Shown: positions 22,694-34,767 of the stretch, in pieces | Position numbering within the stretch: position 1 is the stretch's first letter | Layout: each line of letters starts with the position of its first letter | Assembly: GCA_030680175.1 (NCBI GenBank) | Contig: JAUXWO010000112.1 | Coordinates: forward strand, 1 to 55,794 | DNA length: 55,794 nucleotides | DNA from: Vicinamibacterales bacterium | GTDB taxonomy: Bacteria; Acidobacteriota; Vicinamibacteria; Vicinamibacterales; UBA2999 | Reading direction: 5' to 3' | The notes under the pieces: model-generated | What the model was told of the DNA's origin: nothing | The model's input: only the letters and a program-made list of their open reading frames with translations | The model's database searches: none | Made by a program: the position numbers and the translations under genes

Positions 22694-25030
22694 GTGGATC
22701 TCCTTTCCTCGCTCAATCCCGAACAGCGCGACGCGGTCGCCCACACCGACGGCGGTGTGCTGATCCTGGCCGGCGCCGGCTCGGGCAAGACGCGCGTGAT
22801 CGCGCATCGCATCGCCTATCTCGTCTCCGAGCGGCTCGCGCAGCCCGACGAGGTGCTCGCCGTCACCTTCACGAACAAGGCGGCGCAGGAGATGCGGGAT
22901 CGCGTCGAGGCGCTGCTCGCCCCCTCACCGGGACTGGGCGGCTCCGAGCCGGGTCGAGGCGCCGGCATCGATTGCCGGACGATGTGGATTTCCACGTTCC
23001 ACGCGCTGTGCGCCCGCCTCCTGCGCCGCGAGGGACCCCACGTCGGGCTGACGCGCGACTTCATCATCTACGACTCCGCCGACCAGCAGAGCGTCATCAA
23101 GCAGCTCGTCAAGCAGTACGGGCTCGACGAGTCGGCCTATCAGGCGCGGGCGGTGCTCTCCCGGATCAGCGCGTCGAAGAACCGCATGGAGGGGCCCGAC
23201 GCGATCGCCAGCGGGTGGAACCCGCGCGACAAGGACATCGCGCGCCTCTTCGAGGGGTACCTCGCCGCCCTGCGCGAGGCCGGGGCCGTGGATTTCGACG
23301 ACCTGCTGCTGAAGACCGTCGAGCTCTTCGACCGCGCGCCCGACGTGCGCGCGCGCTACGCGCGGCGGTTCCGCTACGTGATGGTGGACGAGTATCAGGA
23401 CACCAACCGTCCGCAGTACCTCCTCGTCTGCCACCTCTCGAGCCTCCATCGCAACCTCTGCGTCGTCGGAGATCCGGACCAGTCGATCTACAAGTGGCGC
23501 GGCGCGGACGTGCGCAACCTGATGGACTTCGAGCGGGACTATCCCGACGCGAAGGAAGTCCGGCTCGAGCGCAACTATCGCTCCACGTCCGTGATCCTCG
23601 AGGCGGCGTCCGCCGTCATCAGCCGGAACCGCAACCGCAAGGACAAGCGGCTCTGGACCGACCGCGAGGGCGGCGCCAAGATCGGGTTCTTCCGCGCGGC
23701 CGATGAGATCGAGGAGGCCGAGTTCATCGCACGCACGGCGCGGACGGCCCTCTCCGAGGACGTCGCCAACCTCGTGGCGGTGCTCTACCGCACCAACTCG
23801 CAGTCGCGGGCGGTGGAGGATGCGCTGCGCCAGGCGGGCATCGCCTACGTGGTGCTCGGCGGCGTCGGCTTCTACGAGCGGAAGGAGATCAAGGACGCGC
23901 TGTCCTACCTCAAGCTCGTCCTCAACCCGCACGACGATGTGGCGTTGCGCCGCGTGATCAACACGCCGACGCGCGGAATCGGGAAGGGCGTGATGGACGC
24001 GCTCGTCACGATCGATCTCAGTCAGGCGCGCGACGACCTGCCGCCGCTGCTTATCGGCCTCCAGCCCGAGGTGTCGAGCAACTCGCTCTGGACCCGCCTG
24101 GTCACGGCGGTGGACCAGCGGCTGCTGAACCCGCGGCAGACCGCCTCGCTCGCGGCGTTCCGCGACCTGATTGCCGCCCTCGCCCAGACCGGCGCGCGGG
24201 AAGGCGTCGCCGTGCTGCTCGGCAAGGTCCTGGATCAATCAGGCTACCTCCGCGATCTGCGCGAGGACCGCACCGAGGAGGCGCAGGGCCGGATCGAGAA
24301 CCTGATGGAGCTCGTCTCGGCCGCGCGCGAGTACGAGAACAGCGAGCTCGAACCCTCGCTCGGCGGCTTCGTCGACCGCCTCTCGCTGCTGTCCGACGTG
24401 GACAAGGAGCAGGGCGGCCGGGACGCCCGGGTCATGATGATGACCCTGCACACCGCCAAGGGCCTGGAGTTTCCCGTCGTCGTGCTCGCGGGCCTCGAGG
24501 AAGGGCTTTTCCCGCACTCCCGCTCGTCCGAGGACGAAGCGGAACTGGAGGAGGAGCGCCGCCTGTGCTACGTCGGCATCACCAGGGCCATGTCGCGGCT
24601 CTACCTGACGAGCGCGGCCAGACGGCGGGTCTTCGGGGAGTACCAGAATTCCGAACCGTCACGCTTCCTCGACGAGATTCCCCCCGAGCTCGTCGAGCAG
24701 GAGTTCTCGACCTATAGCTCGCCGTTTGGCGGGACGCGTGGCGGATGGGAATACCGGCAGAACCCCTACGGCCGGCGTGGCAACCGGTTCAGCGGCGTCC
24801 GCGAGTCCGAGCGTGCGGCCGTGACCTACGCGCCCGAGGACGAGGATCAGTCCGCCGGCGGGGACGGCCCGCTCCGGCCCGGGGTGCGCGTGCGCCACGC
24901 GCAGTTCGGCGCCGGCATGGTGCTCAGCGTGGAGGAACTGGACGACGACCTGAAGCTGGTCGTGCGGTTCGATACGGTGGGGCGAAAGACGCTCCGCGCG
25001 AAGTTCGCCAAGCTGACAGTAGGGGCGTAG
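22694..25030 (+). CDS. ATP-dependent DNA helicase, PcrA/UvrD type
   Basis: This 778-aa superfamily 1A 3'-5' helicase acts in repair and in removal of blocked replication or transcription complexes. Helicase motifs are complete: Q motif LNPEQRDAV, Walker A AGAGSGKTRV, Ia TFTNKAAQEM, II VDEYQDTNRPQY, III GDPDQSIYKWRGAD, IV LERNYRSTS, V MTLHTAKGLEFPVV and VI RRLCYVGITRAMSRLYL. The C-terminal ~60 residues (LRPGVRVRHAQFGAGMVLSV...LVVRFDTVGRKTLRAKFAKL) form the Tudor-like RNA polymerase-binding module of PcrA. The GTG start at 22694 is eight bases beyond glmS. PcrA versus UvrD naming is a matter of convention. Confidence 0.95.
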   Translation: MDLLSSLNPEQRDAVAHTDGGVLILAGAGSGKTRVIAHRIAYLVSERLAQPDEVLAVTFTNKAAQEMRDRVEALLAPSPGLGGSEPGRGAGIDCRTMWISTFHALCARLLRREGPHVGLTRDFIIYDSADQQSVIKQLVKQYGLDESAYQARAVLSRISASKNRMEGPDAIASGWNPRDKDIARLFEGYLAALREAGAVDFDDLLLKTVELFDRAPDVRARYARRFRYVMVDEYQDTNRPQYLLVCHLSSLHRNLCVVGDPDQSIYKWRGADVRNLMDFERDYPDAKEVRLERNYRSTSVILEAASAVISRNRNRKDKRLWTDREGGAKIGFFRAADEIEEAEFIARTARTALSEDVANLVAVLYRTNSQSRAVEDALRQAGIAYVVLGGVGFYERKEIKDALSYLKLVLNPHDDVALRRVINTPTRGIGKGVMDALVTIDLSQARDDLPPLLIGLQPEVSSNSLWTRLVTAVDQRLLNPRQTASLAAFRDLIAALAQTGAREGVAVLLGKVLDQSGYLRDLREDRTEEAQGRIENLMELVSAAREYENSELEPSLGGFVDRLSLLSDVDKEQGGRDARVMMMTLHTAKGLEFPVVVLAGLEEGLFPHSRSSEDEAELEEERRLCYVGITRAMSRLYLTSAARRRVFGEYQNSEPSRFLDEIPPELVEQEFSTYSSPFGGTRGGWEYRQNPYGRRGNRFSGVRESERAAVTYAPEDEDQSAGGDGPLRPGVRVRHAQFGAGMVLSVEELDDDLKLVVRFDTVGRKTLRAKFAKLTVGA

Positions 25031-25099
25031 GGGTCTGGCACCGTGACATCAAAAACGGCGCAGAAACTGCGCCGTTTTCGATGTCACGGTGCCAGACCC
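25031..25099. terminator. Long near-perfect hairpin between convergent stops
   Basis: The left arm 25031-25063 and right arm 25067-25099 pair at 32 of 33 positions around an AAA loop; an A-rich/T-rich segment lies inside the stem. It begins at the base after the helicase stop and ends one base before the lipoprotein gene's stop codon, so it fills the whole gap. The position between convergent genes argues for a bidirectional terminator. The unusual stem length also resembles a REP-type palindrome. Confidence 0.7.
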
Positions 25100-25100
25100 T

Positions 25101-25826
25101 CTACATGCCCTGAATCCGGGTGATGATCCAGCGGCCCGTCATCTCCTGGCCGGCGAGCGTCCCCTCGGCACGCTGCAGCGTCAGGGTGAGCGTCTTCGGC
25201 GCGGCGGCGCCTTCGGGACTCACAACGCTGGCATCGATCGTCACCTCCTTGGTGACGAGCGCGCCCTCGAACTGCGCCGGCACGAAGGCCGGCGCCCCGG
25301 GCTGCGTCAGCGACGCCTCGATCGGCCCCACGGCGTCAACGAGCGCCGCACGTGCGCCGGAGACCGCGCGGGTATGGGTGGTCGTGTCCTCGCGCCACTT
25401 GTCCCACTCGGTCTTGACCTTCTGCTGGGCCGCATTCATGCGGGCGCTCGGGTCGCGTTCGAGCTTCAGGACCTGTTCGATGACGGCGAGGTTGGCGTCC
25501 TGATAGGCCTTCTTCTCCCTGCCGAAGGCCGCCTCGGCCTCGCGCGCCTGCTGCTCGGCCTCGACGAGACTCCGCAGGCTGAGCGGCGTCCGCTGCTCGT
25601 CGGTCACGTTCGTGATCGAGAAGCGGTCGACGACGCCCTGCTCCCGGGGGTCGAAGGACACGGCCGACATCATCGCCAGCGTCGCGTTGTCGCGCGCGCG
25701 CGAGGCGCGGAAGAACTGGGTGAGCAGTTGCTGCTCGGGGGGCCTTGAGCAAGCCGCCGCGAGGAGGGCCAGCGGCCCAGCCAGGACCGCGATCAGGAAA
25801 ATCGCCTTTGCTCTGGTTCGAGCCAT
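25101..25826 (-). CDS. Putative lipoprotein of unknown function
   Basis: The 241-residue product starts MARTRAKAIFLIAVLAGPL, a basic n-region and hydrophobic core, with a lipobox LAAAC giving Cys26. Residues 75-160 are charged and helical (AEQQAREAEAAFGREKKAYQ, WDKWREDTTTHTRA), probably a coiled coil. The C-terminal part has alternating beta-like segments (ALVTKEVTIDASVV, KTLTLTLQRAEGTLAG, GRWIITRIQ). I recognise no named family. It is probably exported and lipid-anchored. It is the last gene downstream of gyrA on the minus strand, 33 bases away, and is closed by the hairpin at 25031-25099. Confidence 0.75.
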   Translation of the reverse strand: MARTRAKAIFLIAVLAGPLALLAAACSRPPEQQLLTQFFRASRARDNATLAMMSAVSFDPREQGVVDRFSITNVTDEQRTPLSLRSLVEAEQQAREAEAAFGREKKAYQDANLAVIEQVLKLERDPSARMNAAQQKVKTEWDKWREDTTTHTRAVSGARAALVDAVGPIEASLTQPGAPAFVPAQFEGALVTKEVTIDASVVSPEGAAAPKTLTLTLQRAEGTLAGQEMTGRWIITRIQGM

Positions 25827-25859
25827 TCCGTCCTCCTTGAACTAAACCGCGAAAGACTA

Positions 25860-28355
25860 CTACTGTTCTTCGGTTTCCACAAGCGGAACCGGTACGTCGT
25901 CATCGCTGTCGACGAGCGCGACCGACCCGATGCTGTCGCCGTCGCCGAGATCCATGACCCGCACGCCCTGCGTGGCGCGCCCGATCGTCCGGATGTCGGT
26001 GGCCGGGGTCCGCAGAATCATGCCCTGCTCGGTGATGATGAGCAGTTCCTCGTTCTCGCGCACCTGCGCGATGCCGACGACCTGGCCGTTCTTTTCGGTC
26101 ACTTCGATGTTCTTCAGGCCGAGCCCGCCGCGGCTCTGCACCCGGTACTCGTCGAGCTCGGTGCGCTTGCCGTAGCCGAACTCCGTCACCGTCAGCAGGG
26201 TGCCGCCCGGCTTGACCACTTCCATGGCGACGACCTCGTCGCCTTCGCGCAGCGTGATGCCGCGGACGCCGTAGGCCGTGCGGCCCATCGTGCGCACGTC
26301 GTCTTCGGGGAAGCGGATGGCCATGCCGGCGCGGGTGCCGATGAACACCTCGCTCTGCCCGTCGCTGAGCTGGGCGGCGATGACCGCGTCGCCCTCGTCG
26401 ATGCCCATCGCGATGATGCCGCCGGCGCGCGGGTTGCTGAACGCGTCGAGCGGCATCTTCTTCACGGTGCCGCTCCGCGTGCCCATGATGATGAAGCGAT
26501 CGCCGTCGAACGCCCGGACCGCCAGCAGGGCGGCAATCTTCTCGCCCGACCCCATCTGGACCAGGTTCGCCACCGACTTGCCGCGGCCGTCGGGGCCCAC
26601 CTCCGGGATCCGGTGCACCTTGAGCCAATAGGCGCGGCCCTTGTCCGAGAAGACCATCATGTAGGAGTGCGTGGACGCCACGAACAGGTGGTTCACCACA
26701 TCCTCGTCGCGCTTCCCCATCCCCTTGCGGCCCTTGCCGCCGCGCCGCTGGTTCCGGTACGTCGAGAGGGGCGTGCGCTTGATGTAGCCCGTGTCGGTCA
26801 CCGTGATCGCGACGTCCTCGTCGGCAATCAGGTCCTCGATCGCGAACTCGCCTTCCTCCTCGATGATCGTCGTGCGCCGCGCGTCGGTGAACTTCGCCTG
26901 CACGGCCCGCAGCTCGTCGACGATGATCTGCAGCAGCAGCGGCTGGCTCGCCAGGATGGTGCGCAGGCGCTCGATGGTCCGGAGCAGATCCGCCAGCTCA
27001 TCCAGGATCTTCTGCCGCTCGAGGCCGGTGAGCCGCTGCAGCTGCATGTCGAGGATGGCCTGCGACTGCACCTCGCTCAGCCCGAACGTCGCCATCAGGC
27101 CGGTGCGCGCCTCGAGGGGGTTCTTCGACTCGCGAATGAGCGTGATGACGGCGTCGAGGTGGTCGAGCGCGATGCGCAGCCCCTCGAGGATGTGCGCGCG
27201 CGCCTCGGCCTTGCGGAGCTCGAACTCGATCCGGCGCCGCACGACCTCGCGCCGGAAGTCGATGAAGTGCTCGAGGATCTCGAGCAGGTTCAGCACGCGC
27301 GGGCGCCCGCCGACGATCGCGAGCATGATGATGCCGAAGCTCTGCTGGAGCTGGGTGTGCTTGAAGAGGTTGTTGAGGATGACCTCGCCCACCTCGCCGC
27401 GCTTCAGCTCGACGACGATGCGCATGCCGTCGCGATCGGACTCGTCGCGCAGGTCCGAAATGCCCTCGAGCGTCTTCTCGCGCACGAGGTCCGCGATGCG
27501 CTCGAGCAGCCGCGCCTTGTTCACCTGATAGGGGATCTCGGTGATGACGATGTGCTGCCGGTCCCCCTTCCGCATGTCCTCGATGTCGGCCTTTGCCCGC
27601 ACCTGGATCGAGCCGCGGCCCGTCAGGTAGGCCTCGTGGATCCCGCGCCGGCCGACGATAATCCCGCCGGTCGGGAAGTCGGGTCCCGGCACGAGGCGGA
27701 TCAGTTCCTTGAGCTTCTGCTCGCGCGTGAAGGTCGGCGCGCCCTCGGGCGCCATCAGGGTCTGCTCGATCAACCACACGGCGCCGTCGACGATCTCGGG
27801 CAGGTGGTGCGGCGGGATGTTCGTCGCCATGCCGACGGCAATGCCCGACGATCCGTTCACCAGCAGGTTCGGATACGGCGCCGGCAGCACCAGCGGCTCT
27901 TCCGTCGTCTCGTCGAAGTTCGGCTGGTAGTCGACGGTGTCCTTGTCGAGGTCCACCATCATGGCCTCGGCCAGCGCCTTCAGCCGCGCCTCGGTGTAGC
28001 GGTAGGCCGCCGGCGGGTCGCCGTCCACCGACCCGAAGTTCCCCTGGCCGTCGACCAGGAGGTACCGCATGTTGAAGTCCTGCGCGAGGCGCACGAGCGT
28101 GTCGTAGGCGGGCGCGTCCCCGTGCGGGTGATAGTTGCCGATGACCTCGCCGACGATCTTCGCGCACTTGCGGTAGGCGCGGTTGCTCGCCAGGCCCATC
28201 TGCCGCATCGCATAGAGCACGCGGCGGTGCGCCGGCTTGAGCCCGTCGCGGACGTCGGGAAGCGCGCGCCCGATGATCACGCTCATCGCGTAATCCAGGT
28301 ACGACCGCTTCATCTCGTCTTCGATGTTGACGGGGAATCGCTGTTCGGTGGTCAT
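25860..28355 (-). CDS. gyrA: DNA gyrase subunit A
   Basis: This 831-aa breakage-reunion subunit introduces negative supercoils with GyrB. It starts [20 protein letters not shown] (ATG 28355, with an in-frame GTG three codons earlier). It carries [13 protein letters not shown], the quinolone-region [29 protein letters not shown] with the DNA-linking Tyr, and the C-terminal wheel with GyrA box QRRGGKG. That box marks it as gyrase rather than topoisomerase IV. The position equivalent to E. coli Ser83 is Ala while the Asp87 equivalent is kept. The acidic tail ([16 protein letters not shown]) is typical. gyrB lies directly upstream with a repeat-filled 94-base spacer. Confidence 0.97.
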   Translation of the reverse strand: MTTEQRFPVNIEDEMKRSYLDYAMSVIIGRALPDVRDGLKPAHRRVLYAMRQMGLASNRAYRKCAKIVGEVIGNYHPHGDAPAYDTLVRLAQDFNMRYLLVDGQGNFGSVDGDPPAAYRYTEARLKALAEAMMVDLDKDTVDYQPNFDETTEEPLVLPAPYPNLLVNGSSGIAVGMATNIPPHHLPEIVDGAVWLIEQTLMAPEGAPTFTREQKLKELIRLVPGPDFPTGGIIVGRRGIHEAYLTGRGSIQVRAKADIEDMRKGDRQHIVITEIPYQVNKARLLERIADLVREKTLEGISDLRDESDRDGMRIVVELKRGEVGEVILNNLFKHTQLQQSFGIIMLAIVGGRPRVLNLLEILEHFIDFRREVVRRRIEFELRKAEARAHILEGLRIALDHLDAVITLIRESKNPLEARTGLMATFGLSEVQSQAILDMQLQRLTGLERQKILDELADLLRTIERLRTILASQPLLLQIIVDELRAVQAKFTDARRTTIIEEEGEFAIEDLIADEDVAITVTDTGYIKRTPLSTYRNQRRGGKGRKGMGKRDEDVVNHLFVASTHSYMMVFSDKGRAYWLKVHRIPEVGPDGRGKSVANLVQMGSGEKIAALLAVRAFDGDRFIIMGTRSGTVKKMPLDAFSNPRAGGIIAMGIDEGDAVIAAQLSDGQSEVFIGTRAGMAIRFPEDDVRTMGRTAYGVRGITLREGDEVVAMEVVKPGGTLLTVTEFGYGKRTELDEYRVQSRGGLGLKNIEVTEKNGQVVGIAQVRENEELLIITEQGMILRTPATDIRTIGRATQGVRVMDLGDGDSIGSVALVDSDDDVPVPLVETEEQ

Positions 28356-28371
28356 GTCGGGCACAGGAATC

Positions 28372-28443
28372 TTCGCTTTTGGCTGTCGGGCTCTCGGCTG
28401 TCAGCTCTCGGCGCCGGAAGCTGTGAGCCGGAAGCCGAAAGCC
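28372..28443. repeat. Arm-core-arm heptamer element between gyrB and gyrA
   Basis: CGGCTGT/CAGCTCT-type heptamers (28375-28411) face GGAAGCT/GGAAGCC-type heptamers (28415-28443) in inverted orientation with almost no core. It fills the gyrB-gyrA spacer. Its unit differs from the GCGAACA family, but the architecture is the same. Confidence 0.6.
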
Positions 28444-28449
28444 TCTGTG

Positions 28450-30993
<2,544 letters not shown>

Positions 30994-31016
30994 TCAGCCT
31001 TGCAGGGTCCCGTGCG

Positions 31017-32132
31017 TCAGACCCGCATGGGCATGATCACGTAGGTGTAGTCGTAGCCTTCGGCGCCCACCGGCTTCAGCACGGCCTGGCTGACCTCGTC
31101 CTTGAGTTCCAGCGCGATGACGTCGGACTCGACGACATTCAGGAAGTCGAGCACATACTGCGCGTTGAAGCAGATGGTGAGCGCGGGGCCGGTGTAGTCG
31201 ACGGGCAGCGGCTCACGCGCATCGCCGAACTCGGGGCTGCTCGAGGTGACCTCGACCTTGTCCTTGTCGAGCACGAGCTTGACCGCCCGCGACCGTTCAT
31301 TCGACAGAATCGCGACGCGTCGCACCGCGCTCGTCAACCGGTCCTTTTCGAACTCAATGCGCTTGTCGTTGCTCTTCGGGATGACCTTCTCGAAGGCCGG
31401 GAATTGCCCGTCGATCATCCGCGAGATGAGCAGGCGCGGACCAATCTGGAAGAACAGATGGTTCTCGCCACGCTCGTACTGGACGTCGATGTCGCCGTCC
31501 GAGAGCAGCCGCGAGAGTTCCGAGAGCGTCTTGCGGGGAAGGATGGCCTTCACCTCGTCGCCGCCCTTGGCGCCGCCTTCACGCTCGGCATTGACGAGCG
31601 CCAGGCGATGGCCGTCGGTGGCCACAAACGTCATCGAGTCGGGCCGCAGGACGAAGAGCGCACCGTTCAGGTAGTACCGCGTGTCTTCGCCGGTGATCGC
31701 AAACTGCGTCTTCGCCACCATCTCGCGCAGCGTCGAGCCCTTGATGGTGTGGACCGTGCCACCACCCGATTCGGGCAGTGACGGAAAGTCCTCGCGCGGC
31801 AGCGTCGGCATGTGCGACTCGAAGCGCTCGGCCGAGACAGAGACGACCTGCCCCGACTTCTCGGTCGCGAGGCGCACATCGCTCTCCGGCAGGGCACGCA
31901 CCACCTCGTAGAGCTTCTTCGCCGGCAGCGTCACCGAACCGCTCTTCGTGACCGACGCTTCGCACTTGCTGCGCAGCGCCACTTCGAGGTCGGTCGCCAG
32001 CAGCGTGAGCGAGTCACCATCGGCTTCGATCAGCACGTTCGCCAGGATCGGGATGGTGTTCTTGCGCTCAACAATCTGCTGAAAGAATTGCAGTTCCCGC
32101 ACAAGATCAGCCTTCCTGGCGACAAGTTCCAT
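31017..32132 (-). CDS. dnaN: DNA polymerase III sliding clamp, beta subunit
   Basis: A 371-residue protein with the three-domain clamp arrangement. It begins MELVARKADLVRELQFFQQIVERKNTIPILANVLIEA, with VTLPAKKLYEVVRALPESD at the end of domain 1 and LSRLLSDGDIDVQYERGENHLFFQIG in domain 2. The C-terminus YDYTYVIMPMRV contains the M-P-M-R-V/L motif that closes the protein-binding pocket. It tethers polymerase III to DNA. It is transcribed away from the origin region behind dnaA, with an AT-rich 264-base spacer that may be part of oriC. Confidence 0.97.
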   Translation of the reverse strand: MELVARKADLVRELQFFQQIVERKNTIPILANVLIEADGDSLTLLATDLEVALRSKCEASVTKSGSVTLPAKKLYEVVRALPESDVRLATEKSGQVVSVSAERFESHMPTLPREDFPSLPESGGGTVHTIKGSTLREMVAKTQFAITGEDTRYYLNGALFVLRPDSMTFVATDGHRLALVNAEREGGAKGGDEVKAILPRKTLSELSRLLSDGDIDVQYERGENHLFFQIGPRLLISRMIDGQFPAFEKVIPKSNDKRIEFEKDRLTSAVRRVAILSNERSRAVKLVLDKDKVEVTSSSPEFGDAREPLPVDYTGPALTICFNAQYVLDFLNVVESDVIALELKDEVSQAVLKPVGAEGYDYTYVIMPMRV

Positions 32133-32169
32133 GGTTCGGTGGTCCTCGAGTTGGCGGGATTCAGCGCCT

Positions 32170-32300
32170 GTGTACTCTGTAGATAACTAGATAAAGGAAA
32201 GGATAGGAAATTATACAGGAAGAGGGTCCTGTGGAGAAAATAAACTGTCGCCGTTAGTCCTTTTGTATCAGTGACTTACCCTGTGCATTTTTCTGTGGGT
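32170..32300. other. AT-rich dnaA-dnaN spacer, candidate unwinding element
   Basis: In a two-thirds GC chromosome this stretch stands out (TAGATAACTAGATAAAGG, GGATAGGAAATTATACAGG, AGAAAATAAACTG, TGCATTTTTCTGTGGG). TGTGGAGAA at 32230-32238 is one base from the DnaA-box complement TGTGGATAA. In Bacillus-type bipartite origins the unwinding region lies between dnaA and dnaN, which is exactly this position. The rest of the spacer (32133-32396) holds no gene. Confidence 0.5.
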
Positions 32301-32396
32301 GAAGCACCGCCTTTCGCCCCCGTTTTCACTCTCCCGGCAAGGCCATCCGCCGTCATCCGCAATCCATGCACACTCAGGCTGTGCAAAGGGTGCGAC

Positions 32397-33764
32397 CTAC
32401 TTGAACGAGTCGAGGAAGTTGTCGATGAGGGTGTTGAAATCGTCGTTGTTCTTGCGTAACTCCTCGACCTTCTTGATGGAGTGGATGACGGTCGAGTGGT
32501 GCTTCCCGCCGAAGCTGCGCCCGATTTCAGGGAGCGAGGCGTGCGTCAGCATCTTGCAGAGGTACATCGCGACCTGCCGGGGCTTGGCGACCGACTTCGA
32601 GTTGTTCCGCGACTTCAGTTCGACGAGCTTCAACTGGTAGTAATCGCTCACGAATTTCTGGATCTGATCGATCGTCACGGCCTTCTCGTCGTGATCGATC
32701 ACGTTGCGCAGGACCTCCTGCGCCAGTTCCATCGAGATGGTGCGTCCGGTGAGTGAGGCGTAGGCGATCAGCCGGATGAGCGATCCCTCGAGTTCGCGGA
32801 TGTTCGACTTGATCTTCGACGCGATGTACATCGCGACGCTGTCGGGCAGCGGAATGACCTCGGCTTCGGCCTTCTTCTTGAGAATCGCGACCTTCGTTTC
32901 GAGGTTTGGCGGCTGCACGTCGGCGATCAAACCCCACTCGAAGCGTGATCGCAGCCGCTCCTCGAGCGCCTGGATTTCATGGGGCGGGCGGTCGCTGCTG
33001 ATGACGATCTGCTTCTGCGAGTCGTACAGCGCGTTGAAGGTGTGGAAGAACTCGTTCTGGGTGCCTTCCTTGCCGGCGACGAACTGGATGTCGTCGACAA
33101 GCAGCACGTCCACCGAGCGGTACCGCTCGCGGAATTCGAGGATGCGGTCGTAGCGCACGGCGTTGATCATCTCGTTCATGAAGCGCTCGGACGAGATGTA
33201 GGTGAGTTGCACCCCGGGGTTGTGCGCCAGGAGGTACTGCCCGATGGCATGCATGAGGTGCGTCTTGCCGAGGCCCACCCCGCCGTAGATGAACAGCGGG
33301 TTGTACGAGCGCGACGGCGCTTCAGCCACCGCGCGGCACGCCGCATGCGCGAACTGATTAGAGGGGCCGACGATGAAGGTGTCGAAGGTGTAGCGGGGAT
33401 TCAGCCCCCCGGTGACGATGGGCGCGTCGGTGACGACCGTGGGTGCCTCGGCCGGGGGGGCCGCCGGCGGGACCGGGGCGGCCGCTACACGGGCGATTGG
33501 GGGCGGCACAGGGGTATCGCTGGCGCCGGGCAGGAACGCGAGCTGAACGTCGGCGCGACCGACCTCACGCAGCGCCTCGGCGATCACGACCGAGTAGTGT
33601 TTGGTCAGCCAGTCCTTGAACAGCGGGTTCGGCACGCGCACGCTCACCGTGCCCGCCTCGTCGGCGATGAACGCCGTCGGCTTGAACCAGGTATAGAAGC
33701 TGTGCCGGTTGACCTTGCCCTCGATACGGCCGAGGACCTGATCCCAGAGATTTGCAGAGGGCAT
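32397..33764 (-). CDS. dnaA: Chromosomal replication initiator protein DnaA
   Basis: A 455-aa initiator. Domain I is LWDQVLGRIEGKVNRHSFYTWF. A Pro/Ala-rich domain II linker runs from about residue 80 to 120. The AAA+ domain has TFDTFIVGPSNQFAHAA, GGVGLGKTHLMHAIG (Walker A) and VLLVDDIQFVAGKEGTQNEFFH (Walker B). Domain IV carries SLPEIGRSFGGKHHSTVIHSI, the DnaA-box recognition helix. It binds the boxes upstream of its own gene (33948-33979), which would also allow autoregulation. It is the head of the dnaA-dnaN-gyrB-gyrA run. Confidence 0.98.
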   Translation of the reverse strand: MPSANLWDQVLGRIEGKVNRHSFYTWFKPTAFIADEAGTVSVRVPNPLFKDWLTKHYSVVIAEALREVGRADVQLAFLPGASDTPVPPPIARVAAAPVPPAAPPAEAPTVVTDAPIVTGGLNPRYTFDTFIVGPSNQFAHAACRAVAEAPSRSYNPLFIYGGVGLGKTHLMHAIGQYLLAHNPGVQLTYISSERFMNEMINAVRYDRILEFRERYRSVDVLLVDDIQFVAGKEGTQNEFFHTFNALYDSQKQIVISSDRPPHEIQALEERLRSRFEWGLIADVQPPNLETKVAILKKKAEAEVIPLPDSVAMYIASKIKSNIRELEGSLIRLIAYASLTGRTISMELAQEVLRNVIDHDEKAVTIDQIQKFVSDYYQLKLVELKSRNNSKSVAKPRQVAMYLCKMLTHASLPEIGRSFGGKHHSTVIHSIKKVEELRKNNDDFNTLIDNFLDSFK

Positions 33765-34150
33765 GAGCGACAGAAGGCCGAGTGGAACGCGGTTTCAGGA
33801 CTTTCGCCCCGGCGGATGGCCGGAGTTACACGGGATTTACGAAGACGATACGCCGCGAGGCCTTATCTGATGGGCCTTCCGCCATTTCGCCACGCCGCAA
33901 AGGCCCAAAAATCGGCCTTCCAGGCACAAACCCCTCGTTTTTCAGGCTTTTCCACAGCGTTTTCCACAGGTGTGGAAAACTCGGCCGCCTGCCCTCCAAG
34001 GGTGTCATCGGTCTTTCGCTTTTGGAGCGGGGAACGATCGGAAACTGTAGCACGGAAGCCGGCCCCTCGAGGCGCCAAGGGCAGGCCCGTGAGGCCACTG
34101 ATTTCGGCCCAAATCCGCTCGATTCTGACGACACCACTAGGGATGGTGCG
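33765..34150. other. oriC: Candidate chromosomal replication origin (dnaA-rpmH intergenic region)
   Basis: The 441 bases between dnaA and rpmH contain no supported gene. They contain a compact DnaA-box cluster: TTTTCCACA at 33948-33956, TTTTCCACA at 33960-33968 and its complement TGTGGAAAA at 33971-33979, each one base from the consensus TTATCCACA. Transcription diverges from here on both sides. The position between dnaA and rpmH is a known oriC site in many bacteria. No long AT-rich unwinding tract is seen in this half; the dnaA-dnaN spacer may provide it. Confidence 0.7.
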
Positions 34151-34180
34151 TTGACACCTCAACCGAGGGACGGCTACACT
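34151..34180 (+). promoter_or_regulatory. Sigma70-type promoter for rpmH
   Basis: TTGACA at 34151-34156 and TACACT at 34175-34180 are separated by 18 bases, close to the housekeeping consensus. Transcription would start near 34187 and give a very short leader with GAGGA at 34191-34195, ten bases before the rpmH ATG. It probably drives rpmH-rnpA-yidD-yidC. Confidence 0.7.
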
Positions 34181-34205
34181 CAGTGGTTCTGAGGACTATT
34201 GAATA

Positions 34206-34361
34206 ATGGCAAAGGGTAAGCGTACATACCAGCCGAACACGCGCCGCCGGAAGAAGGCCCATGGCTTTCTGGTGCGAATGGCCACCAAGAACGGCCGTCT
34301 CGTCCTGAAGCGCCGGCGCGCCAAGGGCCGCAAGCGGTTGACCGTCTCCGACGAGGGGTAG
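34206..34361 (+). CDS. rpmH: 50S ribosomal protein L34
   Basis: A 51-residue, highly basic protein: [51 protein letters not shown]. The family signature KRTxQPNxxRRKxxHGFxxRM-x-T-x-x-GRxVLxxRRxKGRxxL is fully kept, with a short acidic tail added. Start ATG 34206 follows a GAGGA ribosome site. It heads the operon to the right of the origin, and the rnpA GTG starts one base after its stop. Confidence 0.97.
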   Translation: MAKGKRTYQPNTRRRKKAHGFLVRMATKNGRLVLKRRRAKGRKRLTVSDEG

Positions 34362-34362
34362 G

Positions 34363-34767
34363 GTGGGCGGCGCCCACGCGTTCCGCCCTGCCGAGCACAT
34401 CCGGAAGCGGAGCGACTACACCCGAATCTACGATTCGGGCAGCAAGAACCACGGCCGCTTGATGACCGTGTTCGTGCAGGCCTCCGAACGTCCGCATGCG
34501 CGGCTGGGGATCGCCGCCACCCGCAAGCTGGGCCCGGCCGTCGATCGCAACCGCGCGAAGCGGCGCGTGCGCGAGTTGTTCCGCCACCACAAACCGGACG
34601 CAGGCCTCGACATCGTGGTCGTGCCGCGTCGCGAGTTGCTCGATGCCCCTTTTGCGAGTCTCGAGGCCGAGTTCCGGGTCCTCGTTGAGCGACGCGGTCC
34701 CCGTGGCGCGCCTCGAGCGCCCCGGCATGGCCGCTCGTCTCGCCCTCGCGCTCATTCGGGCGTATAA
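34363..34767 (+). CDS. rnpA: Ribonuclease P protein component
   Basis: A 134-residue basic protein that assists the RNase P RNA in cutting tRNA 5' leaders. Family landmarks are [48 protein letters not shown] (the RNR motif) and [17 protein letters not shown]. The C-terminal ~25 residues ([20 protein letters not shown]) are Arg/Pro-rich and overlap the start of yidD in another frame, so they are an extension shaped by that overlap. GTG 34363 starts one base after the rpmH stop. Confidence 0.94.
   Translation: MGGAHAFRPAEHIRKRSDYTRIYDSGSKNHGRLMTVFVQASERPHARLGIAATRKLGPAVDRNRAKRRVRELFRHHKPDAGLDIVVVPRRELLDAPFASLEAEFRVLVERRGPRGAPRAPRHGRSSRPRAHSGV

Noticed and set aside
33782-34192. Small genes in the dnaA-rpmH gap on either strand
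   Set aside because: The predicted proteins are low-quality Arg/Ser/Pro sequences crossing the DnaA-box cluster and the rpmH promoter; no family resemblance.
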